Made by a program: the position numbers and the translations under genes
NCBI GenBank assembly: GCA_903813345.2
Contig: CAIIXF020000009.1
Span: forward strand, 10,846,030-10,910,029
Length of the DNA: 64,000 bases
DNA from: Owenia fusiformis
Lineage: Eukaryota; Annelida; Polychaeta; Sabellida; Oweniidae
Direction of reading: 5' to 3'
Notes under the pieces: generated by a model
Databases searched by the model: none
What the model was told of the DNA's origin: nothing
Seen by the model: the letters and a program-made list of their open reading frames with translations, nothing else
Shown here: positions 46,735-57,000 of the stretch, piece after piece
How positions within the stretch are numbered: position 1 is the stretch's first letter
How the letters are laid out: each line of letters starts with the position of its first letter

Positions 46735-47230
46735 AATACAATTGAAAATTTTTGAAAGGGTAAACAGTTTGCTGTGCAAAAATGAAGTGCTCTGACATCT
46801 TATGGTCTTAAGATCGACTAAAGATGCTGAAATAAGTGAAAATGAAACAATAAAATTGAAAATATTTGCAAAGGTAAAAATTTTATTATACAAAAATGAA
46901 GTGTGTTGACATCGTATAGTATTCATATGGGTTAAGGATGCTGAAATAATTGAAAAATGAAAAGTAAAATTGAAACTTTTTGCGATGGTAAAAAATTATG
47001 ATACAAAAATGAAGTGTATGGACATCTTATAGTCTTTATATGGGTTAAGGATGCTGAAATAAATGAAAAATATAATTGAAAATCGTTGCAAGGTTGGACA
47101 CATATGTAGTGCGCTGACATCATAAAGTCTATATATGGACTAAATATGCTGAAATAAGTGAAAACTGAAATGTAAAATTGAAATGTTTGCAAGGGTAAAA
47201 AAATTGTTAAAACAAAATGAAGTATTCTCA
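46735..47230. repeat. About 115-bp tandem repeat, four copies, inside the Polinton derivative
   Basis: Units carry AAAATGAAGTG..GACATC, GGTTAAGGATGCTGAAATAA and AAAATTGAAAATTTTTGCAA-like blocks with 10-20% divergence. Confidence 0.85.
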
Positions 47231-47272
47231 TATCGTAAAATATGTACAGGCAAAACTATTTATCTAACCCGT

Positions 47273-48729
47273 AAACAGCCAGGATAGACATTGAGTGACG
47301 TAGGCTGTCGTATTATGTTTACGAGGGTTACTTTGACCTCTGGATTTCCTGTTGTGATGGTATTCCCCGTACTACGCTAAGAAAAAACAAAAGACGAATA
47401 TTTAGTGTATACATGTACACGTAGAACTATCTATATTTTCAATATCTTGCTGTCATTTCCCGTGTCGTTTAATGTAGAAATATCCATTTCACTTTAGGGA
47501 TTTCACTGCATTTCACGTAGAAACGCTGACTTTTGCTTGTAGAAGTTTAGTAAGTATCTTCCATTTTGTCGAGACTTAACAACAATACATCTTAAAGTAG
47601 TCATCTGTGAAAGAATTGTCTCGCCACTTCCTTAAGAATTCTTTATTTTTTATAAAATGTCCTTTTTAAAACTTTATGACACATTGTTGCCCCTTAGTTG
47701 TAAGAATATACTTATTTTAATGATTTTGTTGTCTGACTAAACTGAGAACTGGGCAATAAATAGTTACATTTGAGTAATTAATATTAAAATATATATGTCG
47801 AGAATGATCAAATAGTTCATGTTGGTTTAGAGAATATGAGGAATCGAATACTCTGAAACGCATTTCAAACGATTTGCCTATTCAAAATCAAAGCAAAAGT
47901 ATTCTATTATGTCTTTAAAAATGACAGAGAATTTCGCATGCCTAGCTTTACGACTTTGTTCCATTGCCTAATTTTGGCATGTAGAAAGTAAAGTCCATAG
48001 TTTGTCGGGGTTAATACGGACGTGTGGGGGTGTAGGAAATCTCGTATTTCATCCAGCATTGGAGAATACGTTCGAGAAACGTTGAACATTATCATCCAGT
48101 AGGTCCTATATGACCAGGGATGGGGGCGTTGGAACTGTGGGGGTGTAGGAAATCTTGTATTTCACCCGGCGTCGGAGAATACGTTTGAGAAACGTTGGTA
48201 GGATGTTGATATGTGACATACAGATTTCTTGCTGTGATGGTATTCCCATACTAGGCAAACAAAGAACAAATATGTAGTAACAACGTTTCTATCTATTTCC
48301 ATATTCATTGTAATGAGTGCCAAACCTCTATCCATTTTGTATTTTATAATCTAGGCTATATGGTCACTTTTTATAGAGGTAATAGGTAACAGATAAATCA
48401 TTTGTCATTTGGTTTTATTATCTTATCAATTGTCTCCGAAAGTCAACCGAACGATCGGAGAGTATCAATCATCCACGGAACACTGACGTCAAAAAGACGT
48501 TTGGATATCGTCTAAACGTTCGAGAATCGTTTTACTTTTACGAAACTGTATCATGACGTCACTAAACTGTAGGTTCCAGTCTCCAGTCTCCATGCGGCCT
48601 CTTTACGTTTAAACCGTGGGTAAGGCGTAGGCGTACGTAGGCGTAACGTTCGGTAATCGTCTGGGGTCAAAGTTCGTGCCTGATTTGGTGCCTAAAATTG
48701 CATTATCATTTACTCGGACTATTACTACT
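47273..48729. repeat. Polinton right TIR (about 1,457 bp)
   Basis: Inverse of 41734-43175. Small indels relative to the left TIR, for example CCCCGTACTACG against CCCATACTACG-type differences near the inner end. Confidence 0.93.
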
Positions 48730-49043
48730 CTTTTGTCCAAATTTTGAACACCTTTGGCCAACTTTTAAACACCTTTGGCCAAAGTTTGAGCACCTTTGCT
48801 AAACTTTTATAACCTCAAATTTTCGCGCTCGAATCGCTCGCGATTTCGTCAACGGGGGGGGGGGGGGGGGTAGGTACGAAAATTTCCAATGAACATGCGT
48901 GACATATACGGGATTCGCGTGACAAATCCGAACAAATTGCGTTCGTTTTTTTCCGACGTTCGTATTTTTACCGTATCATAAATATATTTTGAAAATTTTT
49001 TTACAGAAACATATTTGCGTGACAATCATAGGAGACAGGTTAC

Positions 49044-49493
49044 CTGAAAAGGAAGATAGATATCATTATCAAGGACTGAAACTGAGGCAAGTCTACCCTG
49101 GCTGAAATCAGCTCTGAAATAACAATTACTGCATGTCAAGCCGTCATTCAATGCTGATTTTGTAGAAAACAGATCTGTCAATCCTTCTACATGTGAGTTT
49201 TTCCCATAAAGATGCTTGATTAAGTAGAAATTCATCAAATTATACCCCTAGAATATCAAAGTTCAACTGTACATCAATCGCGTGAGGAAAAAAAACAAAT
49301 CCATTCTTCACCTTCTGTTCACAAACCCTTCTTCTTCTTCTTGGAAAAGTTGTCCCTCATTTGACTAACAGCAAATGTGTATGTTTATGCAGCAATATAT
49401 GTTAGTTTAGAAAATGATTAATTACAATCTTACCTGTACTTCACAGAAACATCCTAAGTATGAAAATATTTCACTAAAAATACATGCTTCCAT
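49044..49493 (-). CDS. Captured gene fragment, left arm (two exons, open)
   Basis: Unrecognised protein. Exon 49434-49493 reads MEACIFSEIFSYLGCFCEVQ with donor GTAAGA. Exon 49044-49247 (acceptor TTCTAG, donor GTAACC) continues in phase 0 with NFYLIKHLYGKNSHVEGL, then CSNCYFRADFSQ and LASVSVLDNDIYLPFQ. 88 codons are open with no stop at the final donor, so downstream exons are missing at the edge of the inverted arm. Exon sizes, phases and composition look like host coding sequence picked up by element B. The mirrored copy at 50142-50591 has a stop. Confidence 0.45.
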
Positions 49494-50141
49494 TTTGTCA
49501 CATGTTCATAATAATTTACATATTGACCATGTGATGTTGACAGGGAGTGTAAACGCACCTAGCGTACAGGAAATATGTTATGATATTTATTAAGAAATTA
49601 GGTATGGTAATCATTATTACTTATTGTATTAAGCCCCCAACCCACTTCACAAAGTTCATGAAGTACCAAGGAAAGACCAAATATTAAATAAATTAGAAAA
49701 ATTTGAATTTCCCAAAAAATCAAGTGGGCGATAATAGAGCCTCTGAAACATGGCAAAAGTGACATATTTTGTAATTTTCAATGCACTCCCGATAATTATC
49801 TATCATTGTGTGCTTTCCACACCATATCAAACTAATATTATCTAAAAATAATGTATGTAATAAGTTAATGAAGGAAAAATTTAATGTTTCAGAGACTCTA
49901 TTATCGCCCACTTGATTTTTTGGGAAATTCAAATTTTTCTAATTTATTTAATATTTGGTCTTTCCTTGGTACTTCATGAACTTTGTGAAGTGGGTTGGGG
50001 GCTTAATACAATAAGTAATAATGATTACCATACCTAATTTCTTAATAAATATCATAACATATTTCCTGTACGCTAGGTGCGTTTACACTCCCTGTCAACA
50101 TCACATGGTCAATATGTAAATTATTATGAACATGTGACAAA

Positions 50142-50591
50142 ATGGAAGCATGTATTTTTAGTGAAATATTTTCATACTTAGGATGTTTCTGTGAAGTACA
50201 GGTAAGATTGTAATTAATCATTTTCTAAACTAACATATATCGCTGCATAAACATACACATTTGCTGTTAGTCAAATGAGGGACAACTTTTCCAAGAAGAA
50301 GAAGAAGGGTTTGTGAACAGAAGGTGAAGAATGGATTTGTTTTTTTTCCTCACGCGATTGATGTACAGTTGAACTTTGATATTCTAGGGGTATAATTTGA
50401 TGAATTTCTACTAAATCAAGCATCTTTATGGGAAAAACTCACATGTAGAAGGATTGACAGATCTGTTTTCTACAAAATCAGCATTGAATGACGGCTTGAC
50501 ATGCAGTAATTGTTATTTCAGAGCTGATTTCAGCCAGGGTAGACTTGCCTCAGTTTCAGTCCTTGATAATGATATCTATCTTCCTTTTCAG
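50142..50591 (+). pseudogene. Captured gene fragment, right arm (stop in exon 2)
   Basis: The mirror of the left-arm fragment: exon 50142-50201, then an exon ending at 50591 (donor GTAACC). One substitution turns a Leu codon of the left copy into TAA at 50412-50414. The two fragments diverge head to head from a shared centre of about 650 bp. Confidence 0.45.
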
Positions 50592-50783
50592 GTAACCTGT
50601 CTCCTATGGTGACAATTACCAGGTAAAATGCGTATTTGCGTGACATTTTGTGTCACGCAAAAAAAACTGGCGTGACTTCAAATTCTTCAGCAAATGCGTG
50701 ACAAATACGCAAATTGCGGGACAGTTGACAGGCCTGCATTGGTATATGTCTGCCTAGGGAGGGGGGCATACTTTGGGACACTG

Positions 50784-51400
50784 TATATCTGGAAAGTGCA
50801 GAAGTTCAAAAGCCAGGTATGGAACACAAAAAAAGAATTAGTAACATTGACATTTAATCATATCAATGACAATTTTATGGATTAACGGAAAAAATATTAG
50901 GGTAAATATATCTGATATGCCTATTAAATATTATTACGTTATTATCAAATATGTTCCTTCTATTACACGTACATTATAGCATTTTATTCACTGTAAAATT
51001 AACTGTGAATTGAGATCTGTAAGGCCAATGTGACAACATACATTCGAGTTGACAACATACATTATCTATTTTTCGTAGTAGCATCCAAAGTAAAAAGCGG
51101 TTTTGCATTAACTTTGAATGTATATTTGTATACTTATCTTAAGTTGTGTTAGTCGTAGTTTGGCTGTTATTTGCATAGCAAAACAAAAATTAGAGAGAAT
51201 TTTGAGAAATTCAGTCAAGATTTAGAGATCCCCGACGTGCTGGGTAGATCTATAACAAGATATTGAAGTTGCAGAGGATCATTTAAAGTAGATATGCATA
51301 TTTGCAACTTAATTACAAATCGAATGCAACAACTACCTGATGATGAACTGACACAATATTGATGAAATCAATGCTAGTTCCTTCCTCGCTTCCTCATTCT
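50784..51400. other. Flank, nothing recognised
   Basis: AT-rich sequence right of element A; no supportable gene. Confidence 0.4.
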
Positions 51401-51525
51401 AGAAAATGGCGATCTAAAATGGCGGAAATGACATGGTACATCAAAAGTGTACTACGGTATATTTTGTCAAAGTCACGTGACTGTACCTTGTCGATGGTCA
51501 GGCGTGTCTTGAATCATCAGTTATT
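51400..51525 (+). promoter_or_regulatory. Promoter-like block: YY1-like sites and CACGTG E-box
   Basis: Contains GAAAATGGCGAT and AAAATGGCGGAAATGAC (YY1/ETS-like), then TACATCAAAAGTGTACTACG and AGTCACGTGACTGTACCTTG. The second half is conserved in inverted orientation at 32868-32945, so it was part of the duplication that made the two BTB-zinc-finger copies. Confidence 0.5.
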
Positions 51526-51789
51526 TATAGCCCTGCCCTTTAAAACCTGAATTATCTAAATAGAAATCCTGATTTTATGATACCGAATTTAGCTGAAGAT
51601 GCCTTGGTTGCTATGGAAACCAATTGAAAAGGTTAAAGCACACTTTTATATTCTTTAAGTACTTAAATGTCTTTTTGATTGTAACTTTTGTATAGGCTAC
51701 CTTGTAGAACTCATGGCTTTGTCACTGTCACTGTCTTTGAATTCATCTTGGCCCGTTGTCTTGCTTGCTGCCTTGCTACAGTACCTAAA

Positions 51790-52432
51790 GCAAAATATTT
51801 TATAGGATATCATTTAAAATAAATTTGAAATAAAAGGGGGGGGGTTGTTTTAATTTTTTGAATACTTTTTTAAAATCAACCAAAAAATCCTTTGTATAAC
51901 TATATAATATTGAGAGGTATAAAACATGTTGTATATGCTATTTTGTTCCAACAAGGTTCGGAACGACATTCTATTTCATTCTCAAGAATTGGTAGAAAGG
52001 AGCAAAAACAATTGCACTAAAAAACAAAAAATGTTAACAAAAAAACAGTTAAATAAAATATTTCTAAATAATTTTCGCATTAAATTGTTGTCAATCAGTC
52101 AACATTACATAAAATACCATGTTTGTTACAGAATGTTTTCAATGATTGGTTTAAGAGAAAAACATTGTTGAATTCAGTTCTCCATATCGATACCAATCCT
52201 TTAGGTATTTGGAATGTGCATCGATTTCTAAGGATTTAACCCTGGCATCAGTGCATTGTGATTATCATTCCACAAAAGGTGTTGTTCCAAACTTTGCACA
52301 AATGCGTAGTGCTAAGTTTAGGAAACAATGCCTGAGTGGAATGAATCAGCCACAAACTGACAAAAGGCAAATAGAATCAAATACTTTTCACACAAAGCAA
52401 AATATTTTATAGGATATCATTTAAGATTCAAA
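51790..52432. repeat. Segment bounded by 33-bp direct repeats
   Basis: AAAGCAAAATATTTTATAGG followed by ATATCATTTAA occurs at about 51790 and again at about 52397. Between them are a Lys-rich open frame (51926-52171) and the exon-like frame at 52209-52412. Confidence 0.7.
52206..52412 (+). CDS. Exon-like ORF, unassigned
   Basis: Not recognised. An open stretch following an acceptor-like TTTAG reads YLECASISKDLTLASVHCDYHSTKG-type text (only partly quoted) and ends KQNIL with a stop. Composition is coding-like but no partner exon is identified. It may be a degenerate exon or chance. Confidence 0.2.
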   Translation, partial: YLECASISKDLTLASVHCDYHSTKGVVPNFAQMRSAKFRKQCLSGMNQPQTDKRQIESNTFHTKQNIL

Positions 52433-53179
52433 ATCACTTCAATTGAATATATTTTCAAGGAAACTCTTTGCATGTGTCAAGCTTTGAACACATCAATTTC
52501 ACTATCTGAAGATGGCTGTGTTGGATTATGGACATTCTCCCTCTATTAATCTGTATCGTACATTTAACTTTCATTTCCTAATTTGATATATTTAGATTTT
52601 CTTTCAATTTGAGCCAGGTCATTCTTAACAGAACTAATTCTGCTTCTTTGAATTGCAATTTCATCATTTTTTATGCATCTGTATGCTTTTTGGTTTTTGA
52701 GTTGTAATGTTAAGGCCACCATTTTTCAAGATGGTCACCAAATATTTAAATTTTCAACTTAATCAATATGCTGTGTAACAGTTTTAAACGTTGTACTTGA
52801 ATTAGAAATGCTGTAACATTGCTGTAACATTGACACTAAAATGGAAGCCATTTTGAAACTGGTGGCCATTTTGAAAATCAGCTTTTGAGAAGAACTTGTA
52901 CTCCCATGGGCCATGTACCGGTGTATATGAAATATATAAACGATAATCATCCAAAGATATTTGAGTTATTGCTTGGACGGACGTACAGATTGACATACAG
53001 AGCCTCAAACGTCATTCGATGTGATTATGATTGTCATTGTAAGACATAAGAGGGGAATTTGCAAACCTGTCAATTAACCTAATTTGAAAATCTGGTAGTT
53101 TTGTTTTGTTTTTTCAAACAAAAAGAGCTACAAGAGCAACACATGCTCAGAATTAGCAATGATAAGGTCGATAAAATGA

Positions 53180-53640
53180 GGATGCTTACGCTTTGATCCC
53201 GCTTTGATCAGGCTTTGTTACGCTTATACACCCTTTGATAAGCTTTATTACGCTTTGATGCAATAATGAGGCCTGTCGTGCATTGTTACTCTCTTTGGGG
53301 CTCTGTTACGCATTGGAAATGCCGATATCGCCAATTTCATGCCGATTTTGATCAAGAGCCTATACAAAGATGCAGCAGATCCATAAAACTATTGCATCTT
53401 TGACTCCAGAACACGAAAAGCATAGGAAAGAATAAAAGAGCGTGAGGAAGCTTGGCAAGCGTAACAAAGCGTGTCAATCCTTGATCAAAGCGTCTCAATT
53501 CGTGGGATACACGATCCTCAGACCCAGAGGGTGCATGAATGCACCTATTCGTGGGAAAGATTGAGAGTCCTTCATGAAACGTAACAAAGCGTGTCAGATC
53601 TTGATGGGCTTTGCACCCCGGTTTAGAGCGCCATCAAAGT
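53180..53640. mobile_element. MITE-like region with subterminal ACGCTTTGATC repeats
   Basis: ACGCTTTGATC and GCTTTGTTACGCTT motifs cluster at 53185-53330. Their inverses (GTAACAAAGCGTGTCA, TTGATCAAAGCGT) cluster at 53458-53620. Exact termini not fixed. Confidence 0.45.
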
Positions 53641-53844
53641 GCCGTTGGTGTGAACTTAGCTTTACTGTCAGCTCGGTAGTCTAGAGTAAGTCGTTTTTGC
53701 ATCGTCACGAGACTGAATCCTGCATTTGATTGTCGGGTGAAAATGCCGGGGTGAGAACACCAAATGAACCCCATGGGACAAAAAAATATTAGATACAGAC
53801 AATTCCTTTGAACTCTGTTACAAAAAAACACAAAAAAAACTTAC

Positions 53845-54047
53845 AAATCCAGTAAATATTTTGCAACAGAAACGTGGTTTTTTACGCCAATTGTAGTTTT
53901 CAAACTCATCCAGCGGTCGATTTCTGAACCTATAAATATCCTTGATTTGTTGTGTTTAGTTTTGCTCTCTTCAATTCTTCTCTTTTTAGTGCTATCGGTA
54001 AGAAATGAGGGTCTACCTCTTTTTTTCTTGGACTCCATCCCGGTCAA
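53845..54047 (-). CDS. First exon (minus) of a BTB-zinc-finger-type gene: AT-hook-like plus RW..LK module
   Basis: Starts MTGMESKKKRGRPSFLTD, in which KKRGRP matches an AT-hook core. A conserved module follows: RIFIGSEIDRWMSLKTTIGV..VAKYLLD. The exon ends at a GTAAGT donor in phase 2. It is homologous to the plus-strand exon 54099-54271 with the same splice phase. No adjacent second exon is seen. The phase suits the BTB exon of copy 1 at 32329, 21.5 kb downstream on the same strand across the transposon nest. That link is inference; the alternative is an orphaned duplicate exon. Confidence 0.6.
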
Positions 54048-54098
54048 GTTGAACTAAACAATTAAGATCTATTTCGTTCAGTGCACCAAAAAGGAAAA
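54048..54098. promoter_or_regulatory. 51-bp gap between divergent start codons
   Basis: Separates the ATGs of the two homologous divergent exons. It must contain overlapping 5' UTRs or a bidirectional core promoter, unless transcription starts inside the opposing exon. No TATA box is seen. Confidence 0.4.
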
Positions 54099-57000
54099 AT
54101 GCCGAGAAAAAAGTTGAGTGACGAGGAGAGAACAAAACGTCGAAAAGAACGGGATAGACTAAGATCAAACAGAAATGTATACATCGGAAACCAGATGAAA
54201 CGTTGGTTTGATCTAAAGGATCGATTGGCGCTCGTATCCAATGTTGAATTCACCAAGAAATTGCTTGATAAGTACGGACTTTTTTTGAGATAATATAAAA
54301 CTGTAAAATTTTACATGCATAGGCCCCATGCCCGGGAACTTTTCATCCCACATCTCCTACTTTTCTACGAATGGGAGCATCGACCTTTGGAAGATGCCTC
54401 CTTAAGTGGAGAAGTGTTTCATGATTTCAGTGTACATTTTAAAATGAGTTGTAAACCATAGGTCTATTGTATAATATAGCTCGCTTATTTTATGCTTTTA
54501 TCAACAGACGCTTTCTTGGATGTGTGCGGCTTTAGTGATTGGAGTTGAAGCTAACAACAGTACGCATCGTTTGAGGTATGACATGTGATATTTATTGATA
54601 AACTGACTCCAAAATCAAGGAAAAATAAATCTTCCGAAGATCGCGTGTCTTGTCCTTGAGTATATTTATTGAGCCTAGACACAGAGGAGCTTATCTGGCA
54701 GAGGTCCGTGCTTGCAACCATTGCCACAGTCATTACCACGGTCATGACAGACCTTGCAATATAAAAGCATTGTCACGGTCATATCAGGCCTTAACTTACT
54801 TCCTGCGAAAGCTATGTGGATTAGCTTTCACATTAAGGCGCACTTGGACAGCTGAACAATAGTGACCTTTAAAACATGAATAATGAGATCTGCGGCCTTT
54901 GACTGCAGTGGCAATGGTTGTAAGGCCTGTCATGACTGTGGTAATGTTAAAGTCTGATATGACTTACCTTCTTCTAAGGCCACTGTATCGTATTGGCTAG
55001 AGACTCGAGTAAGATATGACCGTGACAGTGTTCACGTTCTTGACTGATATTAGAATTATAGTTTGTGGAAAATAATTATGAGCTAAAGTAGTAGTAGTAA
55101 TAGTCTAGATTTACATATTTAAGGTAGATAAACAATGACATCTTTCATTACACTATTCTCATGCTACTAAATGTCAGTTAATATAACCATTGTCACGGTC
55201 ATATCAGTCTTGCAACAGATAGGGTCTTGATTATCTTCGCTTCCTTGCTTTTATATATTTGTGGGAGATCTAATCATCATCTACTTAGACATATAGCACA
55301 TCAAAGCTGCTATCTGAAGAAAGCTGTGGCCCAAAGCTTACATGTACATTTTTTGTTAACTTTCAAAGGTTTGTTGAATCTGAGGTAGCAGTGACATGTG
55401 ACTGGACTAACCTATCCACAACACCTATAGCAGGTCTGAGTTCAGGGACAAACCTATCGACAACACCTATGGCAGGTCTAAATTCGGGGTTACCAATGTC
55501 AACGCTAACTATAAGCCGTCGACCAATGAAATTCCAGCCACTAAGTTCTGATGAACTTTCATCTAACAAATCAAGGTACTGTATTTCCTCCATACAGAAT
55601 CATGCAATTCTTAGAGGTTATGACGTGAAATATGCCTGAATACAGGTCAACCTTGGGAGACTATATTTGGGCAAGAATGAAGGCATATTTCAAGTCATAG
55701 TGACATAACTGATGTATTACATACCTTTATTCCCATGGCAACTTTGTATCAATGACGTCACATATATGTGAGTGAGTAGAATTTGATTGAAACGAAGGTA
55801 TGAATTTCCTTGCTTTTTATGTCATCACCAAGAAGTGAATAATTGAATAATGTAACAATGTCTGGTATAACCATGACAATGTTAAATAATGTAACAATGT
55901 CCGGTAGTACAACCGTGACAATTTTAAAAACTGTATCACGTTTTGTAACAACAGATATACTTTTCAATAATATAACAATGTTTGGTGCAACTGTGACAAT
56001 CTTTAATAATGTAAAAATGTCTGGTACAACCGTTACAATGTTACAACTTGTAACACGTTCTGTAACAACATAAACAATGTTAAATAATGTAACAATGTGT
56101 GATACAACCGGGACAATGTTAAAAATTGTAACAAGTTTTGTAAAAACAGATATGGTGTTCAGTAATGTAAAAATGTCTGGTACAATCGTTACAATGTTAC
56201 AAGTTGTAACATGTTCTGTAACAACACATACAATGTTAAATAATGTAACAATGTCTGGTGGTATGTTAAAAATTGTAACACGTTTTGTAACAATGGATAC
56301 AATGTTCAATAATGTAACAATGTCTGGTATAACTGTGTTATGTTGAAAACTGTAACATGTTTTGTAACAACACATACAATGTTAAATAATGTAACAATGT
56401 CTGGTACAACCATATCAATTATAAAATTCTAATACGAAATGTAACATAGTTTTCTTGATAGTGTTAAATAATGTAACACTATATGTAACAATATCAGCAA
56501 TGTTTATTCAATGTAACACTTGCTTGTACAATTGTTGCAATGGTAAAGAGTGTTACACTGTCTGTAACATTGTGACATATTGTAACATTGTCTAGTTCAT
56601 ACATATGGTTGTGCCAGAAAATTATAATATGCCACGGTTGCACTTTTCCTGCAGAATTCATTAACATTGCTACAGTTGTACCAGACAGAATCCTGCATTT
56701 GATCATGTCTTTTTTCAAAAATGCATCTGAATATTTTCATTCCTAATTTCAAAAAAATTTCAGACTAGAGCATTTAATCCATATTTTGGCCTCTTATCAA
56801 CACAAGATTGTTTGTATAGCGCTCATTAGTGATAAAAAGGGTAGAGGATAACAAGATGCTTCAAATGAGCTATGATTTGTCTAATAATTTTCTGAATTGA
56901 CTGCACAATCATCATTTTAAAATTTGAAATTTTCTTCGGTGTCTCATCTGAAGGAATATTTAATGAGCTACTGATTCTACTTCCAAACAATCTTGCCGTC

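Larger units (their letters stand above)
41734..48729. mobile_element. Polinton/Maverick derivative, 6,996 bp, non-autonomous
   Basis: Starts AGTAGTAATAGTCCGAG and ends with its inverse ..CTATTACTACT. A perfect 6-bp target duplication, CTTTTG, occurs at 41728-41733 and 48730-48735. AG...CT termini, a 6-bp TSD and very long TIRs are the Polinton signature. The interior holds a packaging ATPase, two other ORFs and two satellite arrays. Family-B DNA polymerase, retroviral-like integrase, adenain-like protease and jelly-roll capsid genes are not seen. Confidence 0.93.
49029..50607. repeat. 723-bp inverted repeat arms in element B
   Basis: Left arm 49029-49751 and right arm 49884-50607 are nearly identical in inverse, with a 132-bp centre. 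Shared blocks include AGTGGGTTGGGGGCTTAATA and CAGCCAGGGTAGACTTGCCT. Each arm carries the same two exon-like segments, transcribed outward. Confidence 0.92.
41655..50736. mobile_element. Element B, inserted into A and carrying an inverted gene fragment
   Basis: Ends CAGGGCTGTCAAC and GTTGACAGGCCTG (inverse, 12 of 13). CATTGG is duplicated at 41649-41654 and 50737-50742; an 8-bp reading, CATTGGCA/CATTGGTA, has one mismatch. Subterminal GCGTGAC repeats lie at 48890-49025 and 50630-50720. Its own length is about 2.1 kb once the Polinton derivative (41734-48729) is discounted. hAT-like by terminus, but not certain. Confidence 0.72.
40625..50783. mobile_element. Element A: Tc1/mariner-like, split by a 9-kb insertion
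   Basis: Left end TA-TAGGGTGTCCCGAAAGTATG (40625). The right end at 50743-50783 reads TATATGTCTGCCTAGGGAGG..GGGACACTG-TA, the inverse of the left terminus. The right inner arm (41540-41654: AATGATATATGACACATACT, ATGGAGACATTGG) mirrors 40670-40720. It is cut from its own terminus by element B, so element A proper is about 1.1 kb. Confidence 0.82.

Noticed and set aside
55758-56375. 205-codon minus-strand frame rich in NIVTVVPDI
   Set aside because: It is the AATAATGTAACAATGT satellite read in one frame; the plus strand is equally open.
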